A stretch of DNA of 64,000 bases, from assembly GCF_000151315.2 (NCBI RefSeq), contig NW_011887303.1, forward strand, positions 804,719 to 868,718, read 5' to 3'. Under the pieces are notes generated by a model. That model was not told the origin of the DNA and did not search any database. It saw only the letters and a list, made by a program, of their open reading frames with translations. Shown here piece after piece: positions 35,160-46,785 of this stretch. Positions within the stretch are counted from its first letter, which is position 1; every line of letters begins with the position of its first letter. Both the position numbers and the translations under genes were made by a program. This DNA comes from Capsaspora owczarzaki ATCC 30864 (taxonomy: Eukaryota; Opisthokonta; Filasterea).

Positions 35160-37490
35160 CTACAAGCTCTCGTAGGCCCAGCGTGGTGGAGAAGAGGACT
35201 GCTGCGCGTCAGTGCCGCTCGGCCCGCTAATGCTCGGTCGAGGACTGGATGAGGCCGAGATTGGCGGAGAGCCCACCGAGTGTTGGTGTGCAGATCCGCG
35301 TTGTGCGTTGTCTCCGCGGCGTATCGTACCAGCACTCCGCGACGAGCTTGCTCGCGGGGTCAGAGCCGCGTTCTGGCGCATTTCTTGCAAAAAGGCCAAG
35401 CCTGCGTTGAGCGACTGCTCGATGGTTGGCTTGTGGGTGGCACAGGTCAATTCAACGTGCACTTTGCGATCCACGTTGGCAGCTCGTTCTAGGAATAAGT
35501 TGCGAATGTATGTGGCGCTTGCTCCAACATCGGAATCGTCCCCTGCCCAAAAAAAAAAAAAAAAAAAAAAGCAATTCCGTGCTTCGAACTGAGTGCTCGC
35601 GAGCACACAACGTGGCACTCAAGCCAACAATACCAAATAGGACTCGTACCAATGTACCCGGGCAAAAACTGGCGAAGTGGACGAAGTGGGATTTTGGTCG
35701 AGAACAAATCAAACTTGTTGAGCAAAACGGTGAAAGGGACGTTCTCGAGATGCGGGTCGCGTAAGAGAGACTCGAACAGCTCCAGTCCATCAGTTAGCAA
35801 CAGCGACTTCTGCAAGACGAGAGTTCGAAAACAAAAGAGTGAGCCACCAAAACGCAATTCGTCCATTGTTGCTGCCATTCCGTGCTCGCGCTTACCGGCG
35901 ATTCTTCACCATCAGCAGCTTCGTCCAAATTGTCAAAGGAGTCGGTTGCAGGCAACGTGTCTTGATATGTTTCGTCATAACTGCTAAGCGACACGAAGAA
36001 CACGACGCCAGAAACGCCGTCAAACAGATGAATCCACTTTCGCCGCGCCGACTTTTGTCCAGCGACATCGATAAATCTGGCGATGATGCAACAGCCAGAA
36101 AGTAATAGGAGAACGAGGAGCGGATGATGGAGTGAGCGAGAAAGATTCGACTGTAAGATTGTTTCGGCAAAGTTGGCTCGAACAAGGAATATAACCTTAC
36201 GTCCACTTTTGGCTCTTGATGACAAAGTTATGCTCGACCACACCCAGTGTCTTGACGCGCATGCGAATCACGTCCTGCTCACAGGGAGTGAACGTCGGTT
36301 CGCTAATGCGATCAATTTCGTTGAAAAAGCTGCGAGTGATGCCAAAACAAAAACCAAAAGCCCAAAATGAGCACGCCTTACTTGATGTGTGCCCACAGGG
36401 CAACATGTGCATTCATCGCATCAAGCCCACGCTACAGTACGAACGCACTAGATGGCGCAATCTGGCACGGGAAACGGAAGCTCGTTCCGTCGCTCAAAGC
36501 AAGTTCGAATCGAAGTGCTAAAAGCCCACAGGGTTTTGACTAGTGGATAGACGTGGCACTGGAACTTGTCATCCGTCCAAGCGATCACTGGCGGGGCGAA
36601 TGAGTGCGGCAGAACCTGGGTTGTTGGCGCCGCGTTGTTGGATGCCGCAAATCCGATCAGCTCCTCCACGTAAGACTGTGTGCAAGTCGAGGCAAGTAGT
36701 ACATTGTTTGAAAAGACCACCACAGTGAGATCATAACAGTGCATACTTTGGCATACAATGCTTTGACTGTCTTTTGGGGTGACTTTGTTGACGAAAGTGT
36801 CTCAAAAATCTCGAAAAAAACAAAACTGACCTGAAATTGCGACTCCATTGGGATGGCTAGGATTTGCAATCCCTTGATGAGGGCGAGCATTGCGTCGAGT
36901 ACATTATCGTAGATGCTAAACTTGTATTCCGTCCTGTCGTCCGACGAGAAGCCGCCCGCATAGAGGACGCGCATCTGCTTGAGCAAGGTCGTCTTGCCCG
37001 TGTTCCCGCCACCTGCACCCAAGGGACAAAAAAAGCGCGCCCGCCGAATCAGTCAGTCAGTTGAGAATCGTACGATACACACTTGGTGCGAATTCAAGCC
37101 AGGGCCAGAGCCAGAGCCAGAGCCAGAGAGAGCAAACAGTGACGTGCGAATCGAATCCCAAACAACCACAAAACCACACACTCAACCAGCACAACCACAA
37201 CAGCTCCTCAGCGACGACGACTGACGATGAGTGAATGAGTGAATGGAGAATTGGCAGGGCTGGAAACACAGCAAGCGGGCGGTACCGAGAGTGAGGACGC
37301 GGTTGTCTTGGAGCTGGCGCTGGTTGTCTCGAGCAAGCCACTCGTCAATCCGCAGCGACTTGACCATCGACTCGAAGAACGTCCGGTCGTCCCCTTTCAG
37401 CTTGGACACCTTGTGCAGGATTTTGGTCCACTTTTGCTCATTCTCGGCATCGCTTGCAGACGGCGTCAGCAGCGACGACGGGTCCAGCAT
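35160..37490 (-). CDS. Divergent heterotrimeric G-protein alpha subunit
   Basis: Seven exons, 37490-37286, 37012-36831, 36675-36449, 36329-36201, 36076-35896, 35809-35650 and 35542-35160, encode 488 residues. The P-loop, formed across intron 1, is RVLTLGGGNTGKTTLLKQM (family GAGESGKS). Helical-domain landmarks are SIRTCFERRNEL and FFNEIDRISEPTFTP. Switch I is DVIRMRVKTLGVVE and keeps the catalytic Arg and the Thr. Switch II is FIDVAGQKSARRKW, with Gln kept and DVGGQR altered. NKFDLF replaces NKKDLF; TCAT is kept. The N-terminus MLDPSS lacks the myristoylation Gly and Cys. After helix alpha-5 there is a Ser/Pro-rich tail of about 70 residues in place of the receptor-contacting end. It is clearly a G-alpha but an unusual one. 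Confidence 0.92.
37095..37130 (+). repeat. CCAGAG hexamer repeat in G-alpha intron 1
   Basis: About five tandem copies of CCAGAG (first copy CCAGGG) inside intron 1 of the G-alpha gene. Confidence 0.75.
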
Positions 37491-38196
37491 TGTTGCTTTT
37501 GTTCTTGAAGGTGGTGATTGAGATTGAACAATTGAAAATTTTAGAGTGACGGTGCGTTGCTTCGTTTGGCAGTGGGATTCGAGTTAGTGGAGGAACGTTG
37601 GAGATTAGGTTTGATTCCTTGGGGGCGGGGGGAAAGGATTGTTTGGCGGTGTGGTTTGAGTGAGTGAAGCGCGTGTTTGAGAGGTGAACGATTGGCGAAT
37701 TTTGGCAGTGTTTTTGAGCGTGGTGTTTTGTGGGTTTGTTTCGTTGTTTTCGTGTTGCTCGTTCGATTGCCAGGGAATTGAGGGGCTTTTGTTGGGTGAG
37801 AGGACGCCGGGAGCACGTCGCTGGTGCGGGGCGAAACGGAGACAAGGGCTGGAGGCAGGTGTCGGATTGAATTTCGGAGAAAAGCCCGCTGCTTCTTTTT
37901 GTTTGTTTGTTGTTGTTTGTTGTTGTTTGTTACCGGAATTGGAACATTGAGCATTCTGAGATTGGCGTGTCAGCAAAAGCAGTGTGCCGATTCGTTGAGA
38001 ATAGTTGATTCCTTTTTGGAGGTGCTCGTGGTGCACAGCTCAGAATTTGCCGTCGCCTTGCTTCGCACCTTTACAACTCAATCGCTTGCCTGCACAACTG
38101 TAATCTTGCTCTCTTTCAAAATATATCTGTTGGCTCGCATACAATATCACCAAGATGCAAATCATTTCTTCAACGCGCTTGCAAAGCACAACACGC
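37491..38196. other. Intergenic region: G-alpha promoter and ARF 3' flank
   Basis: 706 nt, T/G-rich on the + strand around 37560-37960, which is the A/C-rich sense strand for the minus genes. Long open frames here are compositionally biased, and none is supported. Confidence 0.45.
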
Positions 38197-38781
38197 TTAA
38201 TAGTCGACGGAGGCCGGCTGGGACTTGAGCATTCGCGCAAGCTCCTGCAGTCCTTCAACCAGGCCTTGACCAGTCTTGGCACAGCATGGCTGCACGTGCC
38301 ATAGACGCTGGCGATGGGTGCTCTTGAACAGGCCAAGTTGCTCGGCCATCTCGTTGGCAGAAACCGATCCGGAAACATCTTGCTTGTTGGCAAACACCAA
38401 GATACATGCCCGCGCAAGCTCATCCGAGCTCATCACCTTCTGCAGCTCATCCTGGGCCTCGAACAGACGCTCGCGGTCGGCGCTATCGACGACAAAAATG
38501 ACCGCGTCCGTGCCGTGGTAGTAATGGCGCCAAAGCGGTCGGATTTTGTGCTGGCCGCCGATATCCCACACTGTCATGGTAAGGCGGTTGTGTTGGATGG
38601 TTTCCACATTGAATCCGATGGTGGGCAGCGTTTGGACGGCCTCGTCCAACTTGAGCTTGTACAGGATGGTGGTTTTGCCGGCCGCGTCCAGGCCGATCAT
38701 GACAATGCGCGCTTGGCGGTTGCTAAACACAGACCCGAGCGATTCAAGGGCTTGAGAAATCTTGCTAACGAGGAGACCCAT
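38197..38781 (-). CDS. ARF-family small GTPase
   Basis: Intronless frame of 194 residues. MGLLVSKI has the N-myristoylation Gly2 and an amphipathic start. Motifs: G1 GLDAAGKTT, switch [10 protein letters not shown]3 WDIGGQ, G4 NKQD, and G5 as CAKTG (family SA/CAxTG). [20 protein letters not shown] is typical of ARF. Length is about 13 residues over a standard ARF, mostly in the loop after [10 protein letters not shown] and at the C-terminus. It acts on membranes in vesicle coat recruitment. Sequence alone does not let me decide between ARF1-like, ARF6-like and an ARL. A TATTTAAA element lies about 165 nt upstream, near 38950. Confidence 0.92.
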   Translation of the reverse strand: MGLLVSKISQALESLGSVFSNRQARIVMIGLDAAGKTTILYKLKLDEAVQTLPTIGFNVETIQHNRLTMTVWDIGGQHKIRPLWRHYYHGTDAVIFVVDSADRERLFEAQDELQKVMSSDELARACILVFANKQDVSGSVSANEMAEQLGLFKSTHRQRLWHVQPCCAKTGQGLVEGLQELARMLKSQPASVDY

Positions 38782-39912
38782 GTTTTGCTTGATGGATTTG
38801 TTTGTGGGAGGTTGTGTTGATGTGCGTTGGAAAAAACAAAGGGTTTGTGCTTTTCGTGTTCGATCTTGGTTGCCCTTGCTCGTTCGAAGTGGTCGACAGG
38901 AAAAAGTAGACTGAGGAGTGCTTTTACTTTCGGTGAAGGAGCATTGCTATTTAAAGGGAAGAAGGTTTCCACTGAAGTCAGCGGCCGCGTTGGCAAGTGT
39001 CGACGCGGCCGGTATGACCTCACTGTTTCGGATTGTCAGATAACAAACAAAAAACCAGGATTGAATCCAGTTTCTTTGTCTCAGTAAGTCTTGCGTCATG
39101 GTTATTATTAGCAACTCATTCAAAGCATGGTGCAACATGTGTGTGGAAGGTCGAGGAGCGACCGATCAAGGGACGAGCGTGGGTGGAGCGTTCATCTTTG
39201 TCAAAGCTGACCACAGCTCACGATCTTGAGAAGAACGAGGCATTGAGCTGCCACGCCTATGAGGGCGGATGCACTGTCATTGCTATCATTAATTATGATG
39301 ATTTGGTGCGGACGAAAGGGACCTCTGATGTGGCAGGGCGTGAGAAATGCGCCGAGCTCACATTTTGCAGACGCTGTGCCTTAGGTCATCCAAACACAAG
39401 GTAAGACGCGTCTATCTTCCACCTACTTTGAGCGTGCATTAAAAGATATAGTTTTACAACATTTGCGGATGAGAAGACGCGATTTTTGCGAGTCACAGGC
39501 AAAAGTTTGAGGTGTCTGAAACTTTGACGTGCGATTGTTGTCAGTCGCGGAAACCCTTTGAAGATACGTCCCCGCTTTTGATGAAAATCTATTGTAGAGA
39601 TGTGTTTTGATCTTTTGATGCCGGTTTGGATTGGAAAACGTGCAGTGTGTGCAAAAACAATACACTTTCAAAGATCAAAACAATATGAAGCCAGCGCACA
39701 CCAATTTTCAAATCTGCCGAAATCGGCGCGATTCAGCCATCCACCGACACCATCGGCATGCAAAACACGCGGGCATCCGATTTTCAAACGAATATCGGCG
39801 GATTGTCTGAGATCACCAACTCATCATCAATTTCGCTTCTCCAATTCCAACGCTCAGTCATTTCCCACCACGATCGACCGGTCCTCACGTCTTCACCCAC
39901 AAAATTACCAAG
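38782..39912. other. Long intergenic region, no supported gene
   Basis: 1131 nt between divergent starts. A + frame at 39118-39404 contains CHAYEGGCTVIAIINYDD and FCRRCALGHPNT, but it has no good start and no exon partner, and I do not recognise it. Promoters of both flanking genes must be here. A TATTTAAA element near 38950 faces the ARF gene. Confidence 0.4.
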
Positions 39913-40308
39913 ATGGAGTACGCTGCACCTGCGCTGTATTGGTTTGCTGTCGCGGGCGCTGGTGGCGCATGCCTGAAGCACTGGCTCACGCCCGAGACAA
40001 TGCTGCGCGAGCTGACGCCGGTTGCCTTTCGCGGCGGTGCAACGCTGTCGCCCGAAGGTCGCTGGTGGGGCTCGTACGCCGCCGGAGCCATGAACCTGGG
40101 CATCTTTGTCAACGGCGTGTGGGTTGGGCTCTACGGCGACCGAGTTGCCCGCCAGGGTCACTTGCTGGGGACGGCAGCGTTGTTTGCCGGATTTGCCGCT
40201 GCCTGGGCGACGCAGGGCCACACGACCGGCATGAAAAACCACCGTGCACAGGCAGTCAAAGTGACGTGCATTGGCGCTCTTATTCTGACTGGGTTTCTTC
40301 TCCAGTGA
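39913..40308 (+). CDS. Small unrecognised multi-pass membrane protein
   Basis: Single-exon frame of 131 residues, MEYAAPALYWFAVAGAGG. Four hydrophobic segments are visible: ALYWFAVAGAGGACL, YAAGAMNLGIFVNGVWVG, LLGTAALFAGFAAAWA and VTCIGALILTGFLL. Short polar loops include TPETMLRELTPVAFRGG and GHTTGMKNHRAQ. It has no cleavable signal peptide by eye. The codon use and clean start (AAGATGG) support a real gene. I cannot name the family; small membrane proteins of the ER or mitochondria have this form. Confidence 0.75.
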   Translation: MEYAAPALYWFAVAGAGGACLKHWLTPETMLRELTPVAFRGGATLSPEGRWWGSYAAGAMNLGIFVNGVWVGLYGDRVARQGHLLGTAALFAGFAAAWATQGHTTGMKNHRAQAVKVTCIGALILTGFLLQ

Positions 40309-40490
40309 GACGATGTGAGACGATGATCAAGCAAGGAGTGATTTTCATTTTGACAAGCAAATTCACGTATCCAGTCCGATGCTGATGCTGGGATTGTATC
40401 GATGCCGATGCTGTCCAAGTGCACTTGTTGAATATACACACTCCATTTTAGTTAGCATTCCGCACCCCAGTCGTCCGTTCACATTCAACC

Positions 40491-41401
40491 ATGTTTGCTG
40501 CTGCAGCTCGTGTTGCCGTGCGCGCATTGTCCACTGCCGCCCCGATTGCCGCTCCCGCCTCCGCTGCCGCCGCCAGCGCTGTACGCATTCATTCATTCAT
40601 GCAATCCAGGAGAGTCGTGGCGTGTCGGGGTCGGGTCGGGTCGGGTGTTCCTCGTTCACGAACGATGTGTTTCCCTTACAAGCCGTGATCCGCCTGCTCA
40701 CGCTTCGTACTGTTTGGCGTTAGGCCCCTGCAAGCGTCTGGAAGCTTGGCAAGCTCAACCACGTCGCCATCGCCGTTCCCAAAGCCGAGCCCGCGCGTGC
40801 CTTCTACCGCGACGTTCTCCAAGCCAAAGTCAGCGATATTCAGGTATATGATGAGACGAGTTTGCGCGTTTTCTGAGACAAGGATTGTTTTGTTTCGACC
40901 AAAGCAAAAAAACGGATCCGGTTGTTTAACGTTTTATTCAACGAAAAGGCACTGACTGGAGATGGTTTGTCTCGTTTTTGCATTGCGAATCCAGCCGCAA
41001 CCCGAGCACGGCGTCTACACAGTCTTTGTCGAGCTTGGCGACACCAAGATTGAGCTGCTCGAGCCCTACGGCAAGGATTCGCCAATCCAGAACTTCCTCG
41101 ACAAGAAGCCCGATGGCGGTTTGCATCACATTTGCATTGAGGTACTTTTGGGAGGATTTGGAAAGAAAGGAAAAAGAAAAAAGGTTTGACAGGACTCTGT
41201 TCTCACTTTGGGGGGTGCTCTTGGTTTGTTTGCCACAAACCCAATCAGGTCACCGACATTCGCAAGGCCATGGCAGATCTCGCCGCGCGCAAAATCCGCG
41301 CTCTCAGCAAAGAGCCCAAGATTGGCGCCCACGGCAAGCCAGTTGTCTTCCTGCACCCCAAGGATTGCAACGGCGTTCTCGTTGAGCTCGAGCAGGCCTA
41401 A
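40491..41401 (+). CDS. MCEE: Methylmalonyl-CoA epimerase, mitochondrial
   Basis: Four exons in phase 0, 40491-40580, 40724-40843, 40995-41141 and 41249-41401, encode 169 residues. Exon 1 is a mitochondrial targeting peptide (MFAAAARVAVRALSTAAP). The VOC fold follows: KLNHVAIAVPKAEPARAFYR with the first metal His, ELGDTKIELLEPYGKDSPI, NFLDKKPDGGLHHICIEV with the second His, and GVLVELEQA with the Glu ligand at the end. The enzyme interconverts (S)- and (R)-methylmalonyl-CoA between propionyl-CoA carboxylase and the B12-dependent mutase. Its presence implies a propionate pathway in this organism. Confidence 0.97.
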
Positions 41402-41991
41402 CCTGGGTGTTGCTGCTCCTTGTGTTGTTGGACAAAATCGAAGAGTGGTTGGAGCTCGTTCGGACTTGATTTTGTTCTGCCCAATATTCTGAAGTACATG
41501 ATATTGTTTTTGGCATCTCTTCTAGCATGTGCTTCAGGAGTAATTTTCGCTGATGCTCCGGTCAGGTGGGAGCAGGAACACACCAAAATCGCTCGCTCCT
41601 CGTTCTTCCGTTTCTGTCTTGGCGATCGCTGGCACAGCACTCGTTGTCTATGAACCAGCGTTCACAGAATCTCCCAAGCACACAAAAAACCGCGTAGGTG
41701 ACCTCACCCAGCACATGTTCACGCGGCGGTTTGTGACGACAACATTTTGTCCATTTTTGCAATTCGTGTGAGATCCCATTGTCCTACTTGGCTCCCAGGC
41801 GGCAGTTGCCATCGAGTTGTATGGTGTGGAGTGACGTGCCTCTAAAACACGTGCCCCAGCTCTGGAGCGAGCGAGACTACAGCAGCCAGATCACAAATTT
41901 ATGAATGTTGCTTTCAAATAGCGATTCCAAAACAGAACAAATTTTTTCCAGTCCTTCATTTTTTTTTTAAAAACAACAAAAGCACCACAAA
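41402..41991 (+). other. Intergenic region upstream of annexin
   Basis: 590 nt between tandem genes. An A/T-rich stretch just before the annexin ATG (41935-41985) probably holds its leader. No gene seen. Confidence 0.45.
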
Positions 41992-44380
41992 ATGGCTTAT
42001 GTAAGGACTTTTAAACTCGTCAACGATACTCTTCAGTGAACTGTTTTTTTGCTTTTCCCCTTCAAATTTTGATCTGACAACATTCCCCACTTTTTCCTTG
42101 ATTCACCCTTTTTCAGCCCGGCTACCCCCCTCAAGGCGGCTACCCACCGCAAGACAACAACTTTGGCTACCCTCCGTCGGGCGGCTTTGGCTACCCACCC
42201 CAGGGCGGCTTCGACCCCAACGCCATGCCTCAGGTACCGCTCACAGTCGAGCAAAGAAAGATTCGAAAATTTATGATTCTTTTTTTTTTCTTGTTTTTTT
42301 CAAATTTCGACGCTCAAACACAAATTTGATTCTTTTTCTTTCTGTTTTGATTTTCGTTTCCAATCGCGTTCGTTGAGCGTCTCTTTTTCGCGTTTTTTGG
42401 TGTTGCTGCTCGTCTTACGCAGCAATGAGTGGGGGCGGTCGAGGGAGGAGGTGTTGTTTGAGTGACTCGAGCATCACGAACGCACTTGAACGCACTTGAA
42501 CGTTTCTTTCTTTCTTTTTTTTTTTTTGATTCTTTTTTTGCCATGATTTCGTTTCGTTCCGTTTTGCTTTTTGTTTCTGCCAATGCCGTTGTGCAAAGCG
42601 CAGCAGTTGCAACCTGCAGTCCTTTGCGACAATCCATTTCATTCCATGTCATTTGACTGCAGCGCGAAACTGAACGAAAAAGCACAAAATCAAAAAGCAA
42701 AGGAAAAAAAAAGAAAAAAAAAAGCGAAAACAACCTCAAAATGGAAGTCGAATCCGTTTTAGGACGCAAATCTGTGACGTCAAAACCAAGATTTTGGATG
42801 CATTTCGACGACCAAAATTGGTCGAACTGTGTGTATGTGTGAAATGTCTGAAATGCTTGTGCAGAATCTCACCGCGTTCAAAATCACGCTCTGGTTGCTG
42901 CGATTTTCAGGCAATGCCGTACGGTGGTCCCCCGCAGGGCTATGGCACTCCGCCGCCCCAAGGCTACGGCGCACCTCCGCAGGGCTATGGCGCACCTCCT
43001 CAGGGCTATGGCGCCCCTCCTCAGGGTTATGGGGGTTATGGTGCTCCGCCGCAGGGATACGGCGCACCTCCCCAGCAAGGCTACGGCGCACCTCCCCAGC
43101 AAGGCTACGGCGCACCTCCCCAACAGGGCTACGGCGCACCTCCGCCGCAACAGGGCTATGGTCAGCCTCCCCAACAGGGCTATGGTCAGCCTCCCCAACA
43201 AGGCTATGGTCAGCCTCCTCAACAAGGCTACGGCCAGCACCCGCCCCAGCAGGGCTACGGCCAGCAGCCTCCTCAGCAGGGCTACCAGCAGCAAGGCCCT
43301 CCCCAGCCGGCTGGTCAGTCGTACGCACCTGCTCCGGCCGCAGCCCCGGCTCCCGCACCTGTTGCTGCCGCTGCTCCGGCGCCTGCCGCTGCTGCTGTCG
43401 CTGCCGCTCCCGCCGTCCCGGCCGCTCCAGTGTACACTGGCACGATCGCCGCACGCACGCCTGGCTTTGACCCCGAGAAGGATGCCGAGGTTTTGCGCAA
43501 GGCCATGAAGGGCCTTGGCACGGACGAGGCCGCCATCATTGGCGTTCTCGGTGCCCGCGCCGCCCACGAGCGCAAGCGCATCATGATTTCCTTCAAGCAA
43601 ATGTACGGCAAGGATCTCATCAAGGACCTCAAGAGCGAGCTCTCGGGCAACTTTGAGAATGCCATTCTGGCGCTCTTGCGCACCCGCGCCGAGTTTGACG
43701 CCTGGTCGCTCCGCAACGCCATGAAGGGTGCCGGCACCAACGAGAACTGCCTGATTGAGATCATGTGCACGCGCACCAACCAGGAGATTGAGGAGATCAA
43801 GCGCGAGTACAAGGCCATGCACAACCGCGACCTCGAGAAGGACCTCGTGTCGGAGACCTCGGGCCACTTTAAGCGCCTCCTCGTCTCGATGGCCACTGCT
43901 GCCCGCGACGAGTCGACCACCGTCGACATGGACAAGGCTCGTGCCGATGCTGCCGCTCTCTACGCTGCCGGCGAGGGCAAGTGGGGCACGGACGAGTCCA
44001 AGTTCAACCAAATCCTCGCTGCGCGCTCCCCAGCGCATCTGCGCGCCGTGTTTGACGAGTACCCGCGCACCTCGGGCTACGCCATCGAGCGCTCGATCGA
44101 GCGCGAGTTCTCGGGCGACATTAAGAACGGTCTGCTCGCCGTTGTCAAGTCCATCCGCAACCGCCCCGCGTACTTTGCCGAGCAGCTGTACAAGTCGATG
44201 AAGGGCGCCGGTACCGACGAGACCACCCTCATCCGCGTCGTCATTTCCCGCTCTGAGGTCGATCTCGTCCAGATCAAGGAGGAATTCTTGCGCACGTACA
44301 ACAAGACGCTCGCCAAGATGATTTCGGACGATATTTCGGGCGATTTCAAGCGCTGCATGATCAAGATTGTTGGCAACTAG
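41992..44380 (+). CDS. Annexin with long Gly-Tyr-Pro-Gln N-terminal domain
   Basis: Three exons: 41992-42000 (9 coding nt, Met-Ala-Tyr), 42117-42233 and 42911-44380, giving 531 residues. Residues 1-200 are repeats of [16 protein letters not shown] type, like the tails of annexins A7/A11 that bind penta-EF-hand partners and phase-separate. An Ala/Pro linker leads to the four-repeat annexin core. Type II calcium sites are [42 protein letters not shown] and [14 protein letters not shown], each with a downstream acidic residue (repeat 3 is atypical, W for the Gly-loop residue). The protein should bind acidic membranes with calcium. Intron 2 (42234-42910, 677 nt) is long and T-rich. Confidence 0.96.
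42775..42782. promoter_or_regulatory. Perfect CRE-like palindrome TGACGTCA in annexin intron 2
   Basis: An exact CREB/ATF consensus palindrome, 128 nt before the long annexin exon. One exact 8-mer is expected about once per 65 kb by chance, so it may be fortuitous. Its place near the end of a long intron could mark an internal promoter or enhancer. Confidence 0.3.
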
Positions 44381-44742
44381 AAGCAAAAAAAAAAGAAGAC
44401 AAAAGCAGCACTCTGCGATGTGTGAACAAGAAAAAAAAAAAAAAGGCCCATGCAAGCCACAGGGAAAAAAGTTTGTTGTCAAAAGAAAAGAAAAGCAAAA
44501 GCCACGAAATGTGCATTTTTGTGGGGTGTTTTGTTGTTAAAATGAATGGTTATCTTCTCCAGCTTTGACTGTTTGATTGCACAGCGACTGGAAGGTATCA
44601 AGTGTGAGAGCAGACCAAATCAACGACTTCACATCTGCCAAGTCCCCCAATTCCGCTATTGCATTATTTCAACACTGCATTCTAAGAATTCTCCTGTTTG
44701 TTTTTTCAAGTCTGAGATTCCACTCTTCGTTTTCATCCACAA
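44381..44742 (+). other. Intergenic region, annexin 3' flank and ATP5PB 5' region
   Basis: 362 nt with A-rich runs directly after the annexin stop (44386-44490). No gene seen. Confidence 0.5.
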
Positions 44743-46234
44743 ATGGCTTCGTTGATCGCTCGTCGCCTTCCTCTGCTTGGTAAAGAAAAAAAAAATCCAA
44801 TAAAAAGAAAAAAAAACCGGAGAGGTCCTCTTCAACTCTCTGGGCCGTCGCCCGCGTCCGATGGCAGATCAAACCAATTGCCCACCCATCCGGCAGCCAC
44901 TCTCCCCGTCCCTCGCTCTCTCTCTCTCTCCCCTCCGTCCCTCGCGAGATCCGTTTGCGGTTGAGCGTGGTTTTTGGATTTGACTCTTTTTTTTTTTTTT
45001 TTTTTTCAATGGAGCTCCACACGCTTTTTTCCCCTATCCTATCATGGACTTTTTTTTTTTTTTTGTTTCCTCGTTTTTCTTTCATCGTTGCTGATCGCCA
45101 GCCAGCCAGCACTTGTGCCTTCCATCGACAGCAAGTCCATCGACCATTGACCTTTCCTCCTGCGTTGCCAGCAGTGAGAACAGCGAACAAGCGAGAGCAG
45201 AGAGAGAGATGATCGAGCGTGAGATCTCGCTTTTTTTTTTTTTTTTTTTTGCGATCTCTGTCCTTCTGCATCGTCCTGCTGCTGCTGCTGTTGCTGCTGT
45301 TGCTGCTGCTGATGGCGGTGTGAGCGCGACCTTCTTCCACTCCAAGTGCAGTCTCACAGTCTTTTTTTACCTCCCATTTGCTGGGAGATGCATCGCTGTG
45401 CTGATTCAACGACCATCCATCTGTATCTCACTCTCGCTCTCTCATCTTCCTCGTGCAGCGGCTTCCTCTGCCCGAGCATTCTCGTCAAAGGCCGCTGGTG
45501 CCCGCGCGCTCGGTGCCTCGGAGGCCCCCAAGAAGCCCGAGGAGCCCAGCAAGGGCGGCCTTGCCAAGCTGATCAGCGAGAAGACCGGCAACACTGGCGC
45601 TCTGCTGCTCGCCTCGGGTCTGGCTGCTGTCGGCATCTCGAAGGAGATTATCATCCTGCACCACGAGACCATCATGGTCGGCTCGTTCGGTCTTGCCGCC
45701 TACTTCATCTACAAGAACATCAAGCAGCCCGTTGCCGAGATGCTCGACCAGGACTACCAGGCCTCCGTCAACTCGCTCCAACAGTTCCGCGACGTCCAAC
45801 GCGAGAAGCTCGCCAAGGACCGCAAGGCTGCCGAGCAATACCTCAACACCACCGATCTTGTCCAGGATCTCCGTGGCTTCTTGAACAACGTACGCGAAGC
45901 GGTTTATGATTATTATTATTATTGGTTTTTTTTTGGATTGTTTACATTGGATCAACTCACTCTCCCCTGTTTTCTTCTTCTTCTTCCAAACGAACAGCTT
46001 AACGAGGTTGACGCTGAGGTCCGCGCTCGTGAGCAGTACGCTAACGTTGCCGCCGAGCTCAAGAAGTCCCTTGACTTGGCTGTTTCCGTCGTCCAGGCTG
46101 CCCGCCGCCAGGAGCAGCTCGATTTGGCTGACGCCCTTGAGCAAAGCCTGCTCAACCAGGGCTTGTCGAAGGAAGACGACGCGGCCTACCTTAAGAAGTG
46201 CCTGAGCGACCTTGCTGCCCTTGCCCCCAAGTAA
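44743..46234 (+). CDS. ATP5PB: Mitochondrial ATP synthase peripheral stalk subunit b
   Basis: Three exons, 44743-44779, 45459-45889 and 45998-46234, encode 234 residues. Exon 1 (MASLIARRLPLL) plus SSARAFSSKAA forms the mitochondrial presequence. Two short hydrophobic segments follow (GALLLASGLAAVGISKEI and IMVGSFGLAAYFIYKNI), then a long charged helix (NSLQQFRDVQREKLAKDRKA, EVRAREQYANVAAELKKSLD) that builds the stator stalk of F1Fo-ATP synthase. Size and order match animal/fungal subunit b. Intron 1 is 679 nt and holds several long T runs and CT repeats. Confidence 0.93.
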
Positions 46235-46785
46235 ACGTTGTGTGTCTTGTGTTGTTTGTTTTTTCTTCCTTTTTTTTTTTCTTTCCCCATGATTGTGAAT
46301 CCCCCCCCCCTTTTTATCATTCTCCATCCAACTTGACGGACTGATGGGTATTGCGTTTCCCCGTGTCTGCTAATTTGATGCAACAAACTAAACTGCAATA
46401 CATGAAGGTTCGTTTCGACCTTTGCATTCTCGTTTCATCGGCATGAATGGGGGTTTTGATCACCAGCATTTGCACAACAGAATCGTGTTAAGGATAACAA
46501 CAACAAACACAAAACCACACACAAATAACAAAAATCATGCTTGGCAACAGAAAAAGCAAAAATCAACACAGTTCAGAGCGGAACTACACCAAACAAGAAC
46601 AAAACAAGGCAAGAAAAACGAAACAGGACAGCGACAGAAAGGGACGGGACAAAGAGGAGGAGGAGGAGGAGGAGGCGGGGGGGGGGCTTTTAAGAATCGA
46701 TCAAATATAGGAACAAGCAAAAAAAAAAAAAAAAAAAAAAAAAGAAAAGAAGAAAGCTACAAGAGAAAAAAACCAGAAAGGTCAA
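46235..46785. other. Convergent intergenic region
   Basis: 551 nt between the ATP5PB and phosphotransferase stops, with GAG repeats near 46650, a G run at 46678-46687 and an A run at 46721-46743. Only low-complexity frames. Confidence 0.5.

Noticed and set aside
36413-36485. Possible extra G-alpha coding segment (Met-Asn-Ala-His-Val-Ala-Leu-Trp) using a 37-nt intron
   Set aside because: The intron would be far shorter than the 58-140 nt seen elsewhere. A direct splice from 36449 to 36329 keeps frame and aligns with the G-alpha helical domain.
39033-39404. 123-codon plus-strand frame between ARF and the small membrane protein
   Set aside because: No credible start or splice partners and no recognisable family; kept only as a note in the intergenic entry.
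42884-44482. 532-codon minus-strand open frame opposite annexin
   Set aside because: Mirror of annexin codon bias; repetitive Leu/Arg/Ala stretches, no recognisable domain.
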